DNA from: 43-108 sp001915545
GTDB lineage: Bacteria; Bacteroidota; Bacteroidia; Bacteroidales; Bacteroidaceae
Assembly (NCBI GenBank): GCA_902491215.1
Contig: CABUGV010000006.1
Coordinates: 1-64,000, forward strand
DNA: 64,000 nucleotides
Reading direction: 5' to 3'
Numbering within the stretch: the stretch's first letter is position 1; each line of letters opens with the position of its first letter. Below are positions 8,833-16,333 of the stretch, piece after piece. The position numbers and the translations under genes are program-made. The notes beneath the pieces were generated by a model, which saw only the letters and a program-made list of their open reading frames with translations, was not told the DNA's origin and did no database searches.

Positions 8833-9141
8833 ATGAAAAGGAAATGTCCATACTGTCGCAATTCAATCAGTCTTAGAATGAGGTTGCAGTACTGCCTGCA
8901 CGGAACAAATTATTCCATACAATGTCCGCATTGCGGAAAAACGCTTCGCCCCTCAAAAGAACCGTTGCCCTTCTGGACATGTTTCTGTATCGGAGCTTTA
9001 TCCTCGTATCTTTCCTTTTGGGGTTATATCAAGTTTATAGAAGATGATTTCTTGTGTGCTATCGGCTTTGGAGCATGTGGAGCTTTGGTTGCCATATTGA
9101 TTATAGCCGTAATTGTTGTGAGCAAGATAGATTTCGAATAA
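8833..9141 (+). CDS. Small zinc-ribbon membrane protein, unknown function
   Basis: This 102-aa protein has two N-terminal CxxC knuckles (CPYC near residue 5 and CPHC near 34), probably one zinc ribbon. Two hydrophobic segments follow, at about 47-68 and 73-95, giving two predicted membrane spans. No specific family is recognised. It lies inside the stretch flanked by the 49-bp repeat and has AT-rich codon use unlike fucO, so it may belong to imported DNA. Membrane-anchored zinc ribbons often bind proteins or nucleic acid, but no role can be assigned. Confidence 0.7.
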   Translation: MKRKCPYCRNSISLRMRLQYCLHGTNYSIQCPHCGKTLRPSKEPLPFWTCFCIGALSSYLSFWGYIKFIEDDFLCAIGFGACGALVAILIIAVIVVSKIDFE

Positions 9142-9311
9142 TACAGGTAGAACCGAAACTTTTTATTTTTTTGGGGGGCAAGATCGCATCGTCACGTTTT
9201 TGTTTTTCTGTTTCAAATTGTACTAGGGTACAAATCCCTTATACGATATCATTAATGTCCACTAAAAATTAGAGGACGAGTTAAAAATTATAATTACTAA
9301 ATAGTCATCCC

Positions 9312-9707
9312 TTAAAAAGCCCATCTTTGCGAGATGTTGTTCTGACACAGTATCTCGCAATTTTTTTGAAGTATGCATCAAAGAGCTTTCATGGCTCTTT
9401 TGAAGTTATAGGCCTCAGCCACCAGAAGCACGTTCACAGTATCTCCCACCACATCATTATAAAAGTTGCGTCCCAATCGGTAATCTGAATTCAAGCGACC
9501 TATTGTCGGTCACATACCTGCACGTTTGCAGAAAAGTTTATGTTTTTTCAGCTTCTGATAACGGCTGTCCGGTTTCTTGGGAACATCGGGAATCATAATC
9601 TTTGTCCCGTTGATTTTCTTCGAGCCTCTGTATCCTCTATCACCGGCCAGTACTTTGAGCTTTCTTCCGGTCAACCGTTCTACCTGCTCCAGGGAAGACC
9701 TAAAGGT
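9312..9707 (-). pseudogene. Decayed IS5-like DDE transposase, C-terminal remnant
   Basis: Reading the minus strand from about 9707 gives EQVERLTGRKLKVLAGDRGY, then RGSKKINGTK, PTIGRLNSDY, and FKRAMKAL near the end. This is the C-terminal third of an IS5-type transposase, including the conserved arginine-rich and RLNSDYRLGRN region. Two in-frame TGA codons interrupt it (replacing residues near GI-E-P and the Trp after KAL) before the natural TAA at 9312-9314. The N-terminal part is missing. No terminal inverted repeats were identified, so this is a dead relic. Confidence 0.8.
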
Positions 9708-9797
9708 ATAACATGTTATATGTTTGAATCAGTCAAGTAAGTTGAATTTAAAAAAAGTGTATATGTACATGGATAAATCTAAATTTTAAACTTGCAG

Positions 9798-9844
9798 AAA
9801 GCCCTCCATCTGTCAGATTGTTGCTCTGGTTGATGAAGGGCTTT
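9798..9844. terminator. Hairpin downstream of the AbiE pair
   Basis: The arms AAAGCCCTCCATC (9798-9810) and GATGAAGGGCTTT (9832-9844) pair over 13 bp with one wobble. In the minus direction it lies 50 bp after the AbiEii stop. The T-tract is better on the plus side (ACTTATCTTTTTT), so its direction is uncertain. Confidence 0.55.
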
Positions 9845-9894
9845 ACTTATCTTTTTTCCTTACTGAAAATCGTATATTCCGTTTATAGTTATAC

Positions 9895-10962
9895 TCATTG
9901 TAATAGATGGCTGGTCTTAGCCCAATAGTAATAGGCTTCAGGAGAAGTTCTTTTCAGCTTACTAAGACGCGAAGGAAGTGTTGGTGCAATATCTAAGGAG
10001 CCTATGGTCGCCGGATTGCCGTCGTATTTTTCTATTGTTGTGTTCCCGGTTTCTATCAGTGTGGCGATATAGGCTGCGCGTGCTGCATCCCTAATTGCAT
10101 CGTCAATGAAATAACCGCCATTGAACATGAAGGATTTTATCCTTTGTATACCACGTTGTAACGCATCAAATTGTCCTTTCCCTTCAATTCCCCTTGTTGC
10201 CAAACACAGTGAAGTCTGTCTGACATCGTCGAAAATGAGTTTCGGATTGTTTGGCAAATGCCTGTACGAGAGTTCAACTTCTGCAATTTGTACAAACGAT
10301 TTCGTTGTTGTTTCTAGGACATCTGTTTTCTCAAACAATCTGGCTATATCATATAGCTGTTTGATGATCTCCATACTGGCATCCTTACCATTTTTGAGAT
10401 ATGGAATACCTGTTGTATTGGGTGCATATGCTGTAAGCTTGTCGCCAAGAATATCTCCTATAGACGGTACTTTTACATAATTCAGTTCGCCTTCTGTCTT
10501 TATAAAACGGCTTTCTACAGGTAAAGTCACGACTTCATTGTAGTGGCAGTTTTCATTCAGAACATCCAGCAGGATGTTCTCTTTTCTGTCTACTCCATCA
10601 AGGAAAGCCACTTGATAAAAGAATTTGGAATGCGATTTAGGTACGTCTGTTCCACGCTGAATCCTCTCTATCGGCTTATAGTCAATAAATCCATAGTCTT
10701 TGTATGATTGCAGGTACTCTTCTATTTCTGTACCTGGAGGACATATTATATCAATATCGATAGACAATCTGTGTCCTTGTTCTTTTAAAAGAAGCATCAG
10801 ACTGCTTCCTCCCTTGAAATGAAATGGGCAACCTGAAGCCGCCAACATGTCCAGCAATGAAAAGGCATGTATGACCTTTTCAATGATATTTTTGTCTGGA
10901 TAGTTTAGCTCCTTGGATTTTTCTTCAATCCATCTTGCTGTAAAGCATTCTTTATTTATCAT
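9895..10962 (-). CDS. AbiEii/AbiGii-type nucleotidyltransferase toxin
   Basis: 355-aa DUF1814-family protein. AbiEii toxins are nucleotidyltransferases that act in type IV toxin-antitoxin or phage abortive-infection systems. The family motif KGGSSLMLL (GGSS at 51-54) is followed by SIDIDI (67-71), the expected nucleotide and metal sites, and a later DKLTAY segment. The start codon overlaps the 3' end of the upstream antitoxin gene by 11 bp, a typical bicistronic arrangement. Both genes lie in the repeat-flanked accessory patch, consistent with mobile defence DNA. Whether the toxin is active here is unknown. Confidence 0.88.
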   Translation of the reverse strand: MINKECFTARWIEEKSKELNYPDKNIIEKVIHAFSLLDMLAASGCPFHFKGGSSLMLLLKEQGHRLSIDIDIICPPGTEIEEYLQSYKDYGFIDYKPIERIQRGTDVPKSHSKFFYQVAFLDGVDRKENILLDVLNENCHYNEVVTLPVESRFIKTEGELNYVKVPSIGDILGDKLTAYAPNTTGIPYLKNGKDASMEIIKQLYDIARLFEKTDVLETTTKSFVQIAEVELSYRHLPNNPKLIFDDVRQTSLCLATRGIEGKGQFDALQRGIQRIKSFMFNGGYFIDDAIRDAARAAYIATLIETGNTTIEKYDGNPATIGSLDIAPTLPSRLSKLKRTSPEAYYYWAKTSHLLQ

Positions 10963-11680
10963 ATTTTTGTGATAGTTCTATTAATGAATAAGTACTGTCG
11001 TATGCTCCTCTACGTCTTGCATAGCGGAGCATTTTGGGAGTATTGACTGTGTACAAATCAAAGGCTGTCTGATACATATAAGTGATTTCCGTACCCTGCA
11101 TATAATCAAAGTCTTCGTCTTTTTGTATATCCACGAGCAACTTTTCGATGGTAGGAGTAACCATCCCATCAACCTTGTTTACTGGAGATTCAGTGACAAA
11201 TGTCTTTACTATGATGCATGGTTCATGCATGTTTACATAGTCGTACATGAACTTTGCTGTCGGTTGCTTATAGACAGGCATGTCGGATTCTTTCAACAGA
11301 GAAAAAACAGAATCTACAGCATCCCGGTTGGTTTCGACATAAATGGCATGATTTACAGAAACGTGATGCTGGAGTGTGTTGAAGATGCTGCCATCGTAGA
11401 TGCAGAAATCTGTGAACGGCAATTTCTCTTTCAATCCGTTAAATAGTTTTCTCAATGTCTCTGTTGGAGCAAATGAGAAAATCTGTTTATCAGTAAGCAT
11501 GTATTCACCGTTTCCTATACGGGCGATCTTGTTTTCTTTGGTCAAGTTACAGAGATACTGGCGGGCGGTATTTTTCTTTATTCCCAATATTGATACTAAT
11601 CGAGGAACTTCAATCCGTCCGTAAGTACGAGCATAATCCAATATGCTCTGTTTAATACTATATCTCTCGTCAATACTCAT
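10952..11680 (-). CDS. AbiEi-type winged-helix antitoxin / autorepressor
   Basis: 242-aa partner of the downstream toxin. Residues 1-70 form a winged-helix segment (SILDYARTYG, VPRLVSILGIKKNTARQYLC). The rest resembles the AbiEi-like antitoxin C-terminal domain. I place the start at 11680: a -7 box TATCTTTG at 11688-11695 (read on the minus strand) lies only eight bases upstream, so the longer frame beginning at 11710 would start before the transcript. AbiEi proteins repress their own promoter through inverted repeats, and overlapping palindromes lie at 11700-11729. Confidence 0.82.
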   Translation of the reverse strand: MSIDERYSIKQSILDYARTYGRIEVPRLVSILGIKKNTARQYLCNLTKENKIARIGNGEYMLTDKQIFSFAPTETLRKLFNGLKEKLPFTDFCIYDGSIFNTLQHHVSVNHAIYVETNRDAVDSVFSLLKESDMPVYKQPTAKFMYDYVNMHEPCIIVKTFVTESPVNKVDGMVTPTIEKLLVDIQKDEDFDYMQGTEITYMYQTAFDLYTVNTPKMLRYARRRGAYDSTYSLIELSQKYDK

Positions 11681-11687
11681 TGTAGTG

Positions 11688-11730
11688 CAAAGATAATATA
11701 AAGTCGGCAATAAATCGACTTTACTGCCGA
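11688..11730 (-). promoter_or_regulatory. Promoter and overlapping operator palindromes of the AbiE pair
   Basis: The minus-strand -7 box TATCTTTG (11688-11695) lies next to two interlocked inverted repeats: AAAGTCG/CGACTTT (11700-11706 with 11716-11722) and CGGCA/TGCCG (11705-11709 with 11725-11729). They fill the spacer and -33 region, where a repressor would block polymerase. The distance to the start codon implies a leaderless or nearly leaderless mRNA. Confidence 0.6.
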
Positions 11731-11917
11731 TTTTATATATAAGTCCTAAGCAATTAATCCTTCTTTAGTGCGTTTTTCTATATTAATTTCACTGTTGTCC
11801 CGTTAAATCGGAATTATTTGTTTGTTACTAATTGACTATTAATTATTTACAGGTGTAAAAATGTGTATTCGATTTGAATTTCTACTTTTGCGTTCATGAC
11901 ATAATTGTGTGCGCAGT

Positions 11918-12010
11918 ATGAACAAAGGCAGAACCATATTTTCTCAAATTATGTCTATGATTCCCGAACGTGATTTTAAGACCAGCGTTGACTACAAGAA
12001 AGTGATTTAG
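11918..12010 (+). pseudogene. IS4-like transposase, 5' stub (30 codons)
   Basis: The frame opens with MNKGRTIFSQIMSMIP, the characteristic N-terminus of Bacteroidetes IS4-family transposases with a DUF4372 domain, and continues ERDFKTSVDYKK before stopping. The match to the transposase ends where the second copy of the fucO 3' repeat begins (11992), so the stop codon is supplied by fucO-derived sequence. A -7-like box TACTTTTG lies at 11883-11890. The fragment is a truncated relic, joined at a TACAAG microhomology. Confidence 0.65.
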
Positions 12011-12040
12011 AAAATCTTTTTCTTGCATATAGACTTTTTC
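11992..12040. repeat. 49-bp direct repeat, right copy
   Basis: Copy of fucO 3'-end sequence 8702-8750 with three substitutions (at 12005, 12010 and 12033). Its left edge is fused to the IS4-like stub. It marks the far boundary of the accessory patch. Confidence 0.9.
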
Positions 12041-12218
12041 TTTTGCAGCTCTGCAATACTCATGTATCTTGCATGGTTCATGCAGAACTACATTTTTTAT
12101 ACCCATTACGAATGGCGAAACAATTGTTCAACATATGCAATTATTTTAAGCCACAGTCTTCTAAAATGTCTTTTAGGCGTCAAGCATCAATAGTTTATCG
12201 TATATAATAAAAATCTAT

Positions 12219-12306
12219 GGGCGCTCGCAGAAAACATTCCGAGCGCCCAGAAAAAATCTTCCGAGCGCTTGGAAGATTATTTGCAAGCGCTCGCAGATTT
12301 TTGCAG
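12219..12306. repeat. 22-bp tandem repeat array A (four units)
   Basis: Units begin at 12219, 12241, 12263 and 12285, an exact 22-bp period. Each opens with RRGCGCYYGSA or a close variant (GGGCGCTCGCA, GAGCGCCCAGA, GAGCGCTTGGA, AAGCGCTCGCA), followed by about 11 variable, A/T-rich bases. The same period and core recur at 27233 and 46201. It lies in a gap without genes between the IS4 stub and the LytTR region. Confidence 0.85.
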
Positions 12307-12523
12307 GTATGCAAAAAATAAATATTGCTATAACAAATACTGTGATAAAAAGGCCTCGGTTTTTCATAAAAAAAATCGAGGTCTTATACATTTTTAAAAT
12401 TGTTGTTTTTATATGGAATGGTTATGCAATCGTTGGCAATAAAGATGCCGATGGTTCTTTGTTTCACAGCTTTGTGGGAGTCTTGTTATCTATAACTCGC
12501 GTTATTAATATTCATGTATAAAC

Positions 12524-12555
12524 TTTACCATATCACGCCTTTTTTAGTATCTTTG
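12524..12555 (+). promoter_or_regulatory. Promoter of the structured RNA upstream of the LytTR gene
   Basis: TTTA (12524-12527) and TATCTTTG (12548-12555) are spaced by 20 bp, a good match to the Bacteroidetes consensus. The nearest coding start is 400 bp downstream, so it should produce a long untranslated RNA starting near 12562. Confidence 0.6.
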
Positions 12556-12561
12556 CAATAG

Positions 12562-12897
12562 ATTGTGATAGTATTAATATATATATGGATATATATCATT
12601 AAAAGCTGTCCTATCTGCTATTTTACGGAAAGGCGTTTACTGCGCTTTGATTTTTGACGCTTCAAATCTCGCAAATTTGCAAACAATCGAAAATCATGGC
12701 AATACAGTGAATGCCATGCAATGAATGTATCCTAAAGCATGTACCTTTACGCGTGTAAAACGCGTAAGGGATAATTATGCATTTAGTATATTATCTATTG
12801 CGTGGGGTTCTCGTGTTGCTCTGTCTTCGATTGTTGGGCATGCGAGAGCCTCGAAGCGTCAAGACGGGCACAAGATTACTCCCACGTTTTTTTGTTT
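12562..12897 (+). ncRNA. Candidate structured RNA or long structured leader
   Basis: No ORF is supported here, but the predicted transcript contains strong helices. An 11-bp hairpin (one mismatch-free core TTACGCGT/ACGCGTAA) lies at 12743-12770. A multi-helix element at 12801-12886 is closed by CGTGGG/CCCACG, with an internal stem 12806-12813 / 12843-12850. The closing helix is followed directly by seven T (12887-12893), so the RNA probably ends there. It lies 70 nt before the LytTR gene and could be a small RNA or a terminating leader. The family is not recognised. Confidence 0.45.
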
Positions 12898-12962
12898 ATA
12901 GCCAGTTTTGACAAAACGAAATATATAGGTCTGATGGGAGTTCGACCTGAAAATGCAAGAAT

Positions 12963-13340
12963 ATGGTAAAACTTTGCATTAGTACCAGGCATGAATTGCG
13001 TTTAATACCATTGGACAAAGTGCTGATGATCGAAGCTGATGGAAATTACTGCAACTTTACATATGTAGATGGTTCACGTCGATATGAGCTTTCATGCCTC
13101 TCTTTTTTTGAACAAAATATTAAGGTCATGTATTCTGAGGCTGGAATAAATAGTCCGTTCTGCAGATTAGGGCGCTCATATCTGGTTAATACAGACTTTG
13201 TACGTTCTGTAAATCTACGTACACTCCATATTGAATTTTCGTCAGATGCAGTACCTTATATAATGTTGTCACAGCGTCTGCTCAGTCGATTAAAAAACTT
13301 TATAGATAATCAATATCGTTCTGTTCATTCAGAACAATAG
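12963..13340 (+). CDS. LytTR-domain DNA-binding regulator
   Basis: A 125-aa stand-alone LytTR domain: the N-terminal RLIPLDKVLMIEADGNYC strand-loop, then CRLGRSYLVNTDFVRSV and a terminal basic helix match the LytR/AlgR DNA-binding fold. There is no receiver domain, so it is either constitutively active or controlled by level or partner. It follows the candidate structured RNA by 70 nt, and a small hairpin (AGGTC/GACCT) lies just before the start. It precedes two genes for secreted proteins that it could regulate; that link is an inference from position only. Confidence 0.85.
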   Translation: MVKLCISTRHELRLIPLDKVLMIEADGNYCNFTYVDGSRRYELSCLSFFEQNIKVMYSEAGINSPFCRLGRSYLVNTDFVRSVNLRTLHIEFSSDAVPYIMLSQRLLSRLKNFIDNQYRSVHSEQ

Positions 13341-13652
13341 TCTTTGTATTGATTATATAATATTTCTACTCATTTTTATTGAATAGGTTATGCCGTATGC
13401 CTATTCGGTCTTTTATCGCCTGTATGTTTATTGGTAAATATTGATTTCATCAATTGTCATATACGTTTCAGAAAGTACGGATTTACATTCGGACAATATG
13501 TTTTTTATGATGTTTCCATCTGTGATATTTTAACTTATTTTGGAAATAGAAAACAAACTTATTTTTACGAAAAGTATTGGAATTGTTCTAGACAACATGT
13601 ATGTCGGTGACTTGTATGAAGGCATTTATTAATTCAATTAAATAATACGGTT
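13341..13652. other. Intergenic region after the LytTR gene
   Basis: A 7-bp hairpin (13381-13387 with 13400-13406) followed by GGTCTTTTA is a weak terminator for the LytTR gene. A TTATTTTG motif near 13535 is a poor promoter candidate for the next gene. Nothing else is supportable. Confidence 0.35.
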
Positions 13653-14018
13653 ATGAAAACGAAAAAACTTTTTGTCATGTTTGTGATGGCTGTATCTACA
13701 GCAATGTATGCTCATCAGGATTATTGCATTGGTTATAAGAATACTTTTAACCATGAGAATTCCAATACTTTTACAGAAGCAAGAAAATGCCCTAGTTGTG
13801 GTGAAGGAATACTTAAGCAATACAGTAAAGTTGTTAATAAGCGCGATTATTCTCGAAATTGCCTCGGATGTAATGGAACAGGTCGTCAAGGTGTTATTAA
13901 AAATGGAAAAATTGTATATAGTGGTCCTGCGTGTCGATATTGTGACGGTACAGGGCATCCATATAAACAAGTTGTTGTTTATTATTTGAAATGTGATAAA
14001 TGTAATGCTGAATTTTGA
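13653..14018 (+). CDS. Secreted small protein with DnaJ-like cysteine motifs
   Basis: 121-aa protein with a signal peptide (residues 1-20, cleavage near MYA-HQ) and four CxxC pairs at Cys46/49, 70/73, 94/97 and 114/117. Three of these read CPSCGEG, CLGCNGTG and CRYCDGTG, the repeat pattern of the DnaJ zinc-finger domain. DnaJ proteins are cytosolic, so an exported free-standing version is unusual; it might bind metal or unfolded chains, or act as a redox protein in the envelope. The stop overlaps the ATG of the next frame (TGATG), suggesting a bicistronic unit. Confidence 0.72.
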   Translation: MKTKKLFVMFVMAVSTAMYAHQDYCIGYKNTFNHENSNTFTEARKCPSCGEGILKQYSKVVNKRDYSRNCLGCNGTGRQGVIKNGKIVYSGPACRYCDGTGHPYKQVVVYYLKCDKCNAEF

Positions 14019-14044
14019 TGTTTTATCCGATTATAAGTCAAAAT

Positions 14045-14935
14045 ATGAGAAAACATACATTGCTGATAGTTGCTTTGTTGCTCTTTACATTTTGCGAAAA
14101 AGCTTTTTCGCAGAATGTAATTGTAAAAATAAATATAGGTGGTGAAGTTGTATCGCCTGTAACATTAAGTACATCAAAAGGAAAGATAATTGTAGACGGT
14201 TCTGCAACTTTTAATGAAAATATAAGCATTTATAGTGGTACAGACGCTCTTGGACGCCAAATTGTTGTTCCATTAGGTAATTCAAAAATAGCCACAGGTA
14301 AACCAACAGTACGTGAATACAATATTAAGACAGTGTATAAACCAAATAATGAAGATGATGAAATTGTTGATTATAGTTCTGGATATGAAAACGATGGAAA
14401 CAGAAATATAACCGGATCTGTTACTAAAACAATTACTTCTGGTGCTGACAAATTTATTGATACAGCTATTGATGGCATTAACTATAAAACTGATGGCTAT
14501 CCAAATGCGCAGCTGGCACTTGGCATATCGCGTGTTTATGGTGAATTTGCGCGTTTAAAATTATGTTTGGGGGGAGCCGGAGGTTTCACTTTATATGGAG
14601 GAATAGGCAAAGACCTATTATTTAATAGTGAAAATAGTGATGTGACAGCTTGGCATGCTGGTATTGGATGGTATCTGTCCAGTGATGAAAATAAGGATTT
14701 TACTATAGGATTGTGTTACTCTGAAACACCTGTTGTTGATAGAGGTGCACTTATGGCGGATTTGAGTTATAGTTATTTTTTCGGTAGTAAAATGCTATTT
14801 GGGATATTTGGAGGTGGAGGTATTGGACTCGGTAAAATAAAAGATATGACAGTTGACGAAGAAGGAAATACTAAAGGTGGCAAATTCTTGTGGGATCTTA
14901 ATATTGGTATTGCAATACGATTGTGGCAAAAATAA
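14045..14935 (+). CDS. Secreted or outer-membrane protein, unknown family
   Basis: From ATG 14045 the protein is 296 aa with a clear signal peptide ending FCEKAFSQ. An ATG at 14018 overlaps the previous stop and would add nine residues before the signal peptide; I prefer 14045 because it begins with basic residues and a hydrophobic core. The last 150 residues are glycine-rich with alternating hydrophobic strands (LKLCLGGAGGFTLYGGIGK, MLFGIFGGGGIGLGK) and end IAIRLWQK, resembling a small outer-membrane beta-barrel. No family was recognised. It is probably co-expressed with the cysteine-rich protein. Confidence 0.7.
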   Translation: MRKHTLLIVALLLFTFCEKAFSQNVIVKINIGGEVVSPVTLSTSKGKIIVDGSATFNENISIYSGTDALGRQIVVPLGNSKIATGKPTVREYNIKTVYKPNNEDDEIVDYSSGYENDGNRNITGSVTKTITSGADKFIDTAIDGINYKTDGYPNAQLALGISRVYGEFARLKLCLGGAGGFTLYGGIGKDLLFNSENSDVTAWHAGIGWYLSSDENKDFTIGLCYSETPVVDRGALMADLSYSYFFGSKMLFGIFGGGGIGLGKIKDMTVDEEGNTKGGKFLWDLNIGIAIRLWQK

Positions 14936-14992
14936 TATTGATGTATTCTATATGATATCATAAGGTGCGACTATAATCGTGTATTCTTTAAT

Positions 14993-15031
14993 TTACCCGC
15001 TATAAAATGTAAATTCATTTATAGCGGGTAA
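14993..15031. terminator. Bidirectional terminator
   Basis: TTACCCGCTATAAA (14993-15006) and its exact complement (15018-15031) form a 14-bp stem between convergent genes. T-rich sequence follows on the plus side and A/T-rich sequence on the other. Confidence 0.8.
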
Positions 15032-15051
15032 TTATTTTACATATAGAATCC

Positions 15052-16179
15052 CTATAAATTTCCCCAAAGTTCATGTACCGTTTTTTTGATATTCATCCGT
15101 GCCGTGTCGGGTTTCATGGCTTCTTCGAGCGTTTGCCCCGTCGGTGTGACGGCTCTGACGGCGGTGAATCCTGCATCGAGGAGGGCTTTTTCGTTGTCCA
15201 CTGCTCCCGAAATCAGCAATGCGTGCAGGCCGTATTTTTCGGCTCTCTTCATGATGGTGTACGGCAGTTTGCCCATGAGTGTCTGGAGGTCGGAGCGCCC
15301 CTCGCCGGTGATGACCATGTCGGCTTTCTCGGCCAGCTCGTTGAAGTGCACCGCGTCGAGCACAATCTCGGCTCCGCGTTTGAGCTCGGCACCGAGCATG
15401 GCGCAGAGGGCTGCGCCGAGTCCTCCGGCGGCTCCGCTTCCTGCCTTGTCGGCAAAGCCGGTGCGGGCGGTGTGTTTCCCGAGTATTCCGGCAATGCGGG
15501 TCATGCCGGTTTCGAGGGTGAGGAGGTCGGCTGCGGTTGCTCCCTTTTGGGGTGCGAAGGTCATGGTGGCACCGCGGGGTCCCAGCAGGGGTGTGTCGAC
15601 ATCGCATGCGGCGGTGAACGCGGTGCCGTCGGTGAGGGCGTGCATGCCTGAGGTGTCGATGCGCTCGACGCTGTTCAGCGAGGCTCCGCACATGAGGGGT
15701 ATTTCGTGTCCGCCGCTGTCGAAGAATCGGGCGCCGAGGGCCTGCATCATGCCTGTTCCGCAGTCGTTCGTGGCGCTTCCGCCGAGTCCTGCCATGACGG
15801 TGCGGCAGCCTTTGCGGAGGGCGTCGCACAGCAGTTCGCCGAACCCGTATGTGGTGGTGCGGAGGGGATTGCGCTCATGCTCCCGCAGGAGGGGCAATCC
15901 GCATGCCGACGCCATGTCGATGACGGCGGTGCCGTCGGGGAGGACGGTGTAGGCGGCCGTGATCTGACGCATCAGGGGGTCGTGGACGAGGGCTGTCTCT
16001 TCGCGTCCGCCGACGGCGCGAAGCAGCGACTGTGCCAGGCCTTCGCCTCCGTCGGAGACGGGCAGGCAGATGATTTCGGCATAGGGGCAGACGGCTTCGA
16101 GGGCGTGGGCGACGGCGCGCCCGGCTTCGTCGGAGGTGAGGCATCCCTTGTAGGAATCCATTGCTACGATGATTTTCAT
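15052..16179 (-). CDS. Glycerate kinase (GarK/GlxK family)
   Basis: Phosphorylates D-glycerate, feeding it into glycolysis. The 375-aa protein has the family start MKIIVAMDSYKGCLTSDEAG, the glycine-rich VMAGLGGSATNDCGTGMMQALG, and SGAAGGLGAALCAML and ITGEGRSDLQT motifs of the type-1 family. It lies 154 bp after the GH2 gene on the same strand, with a hairpin in between. The product specificity (2- or 3-phosphoglycerate) cannot be read from sequence. Confidence 0.93.
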   Translation of the reverse strand: MKIIVAMDSYKGCLTSDEAGRAVAHALEAVCPYAEIICLPVSDGGEGLAQSLLRAVGGREETALVHDPLMRQITAAYTVLPDGTAVIDMASACGLPLLREHERNPLRTTTYGFGELLCDALRKGCRTVMAGLGGSATNDCGTGMMQALGARFFDSGGHEIPLMCGASLNSVERIDTSGMHALTDGTAFTAACDVDTPLLGPRGATMTFAPQKGATAADLLTLETGMTRIAGILGKHTARTGFADKAGSGAAGGLGAALCAMLGAELKRGAEIVLDAVHFNELAEKADMVITGEGRSDLQTLMGKLPYTIMKRAEKYGLHALLISGAVDNEKALLDAGFTAVRAVTPTGQTLEEAMKPDTARMNIKKTVHELWGNL

Positions 16180-16256
16180 GTCTGTTGTCTGTTTTTCTCT
16201 CCGTGTGCGGGGGAGAGTGTGTGTATGTATATGTGTGTATGGTCGGGGAAAATGCA

Positions 16257-16302
16257 GATTGGAGAGGGCGGCGGCGTGATGCTGTTACCGTCCTCTCCAA
16301 TC
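16257..16302 (-). terminator. Hairpin between GH2 and glycerate kinase genes
   Basis: A perfect 11-bp stem pairs 16257-16267 (GATTGGAGAGG) with 16292-16302. Read on the minus strand it follows the GH2 stop by about 30 bp. There is no strong T-tract, so it may be a partial terminator or mRNA-processing hairpin lowering glycerate kinase expression. Confidence 0.5.
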
Positions 16303-16333
16303 GTGAAGGGTGCATGTGTATGTTCTGCGGGCT

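Noticed and set aside
9312..9707. Functional transposase using TGA as an amino acid codon
   Set aside because: The element lacks its N-terminal part, and other genes in the window use TGA as a normal stop (for example leuC and the DnaJ-like protein gene).
11894..12106. 70-codon minus-strand ORF
   Set aside because: It overlaps the IS4-like stub and the duplicated fucO flank, with no motif or promoter.
12219..12306. CRISPR array
   Set aside because: Units are 22 bp including the filler, far too short for repeat plus spacer, the cores are degenerate and there are no cas genes. The same applies to the arrays at 27233 and 46201 and to the 25-bp array at 440.
12309..12521. 70-codon plus-strand ORF between array A and the LytTR promoter
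   Set aside because: AT-rich random composition (Ile/Lys/Phe), no recognisable motif or upstream promoter.
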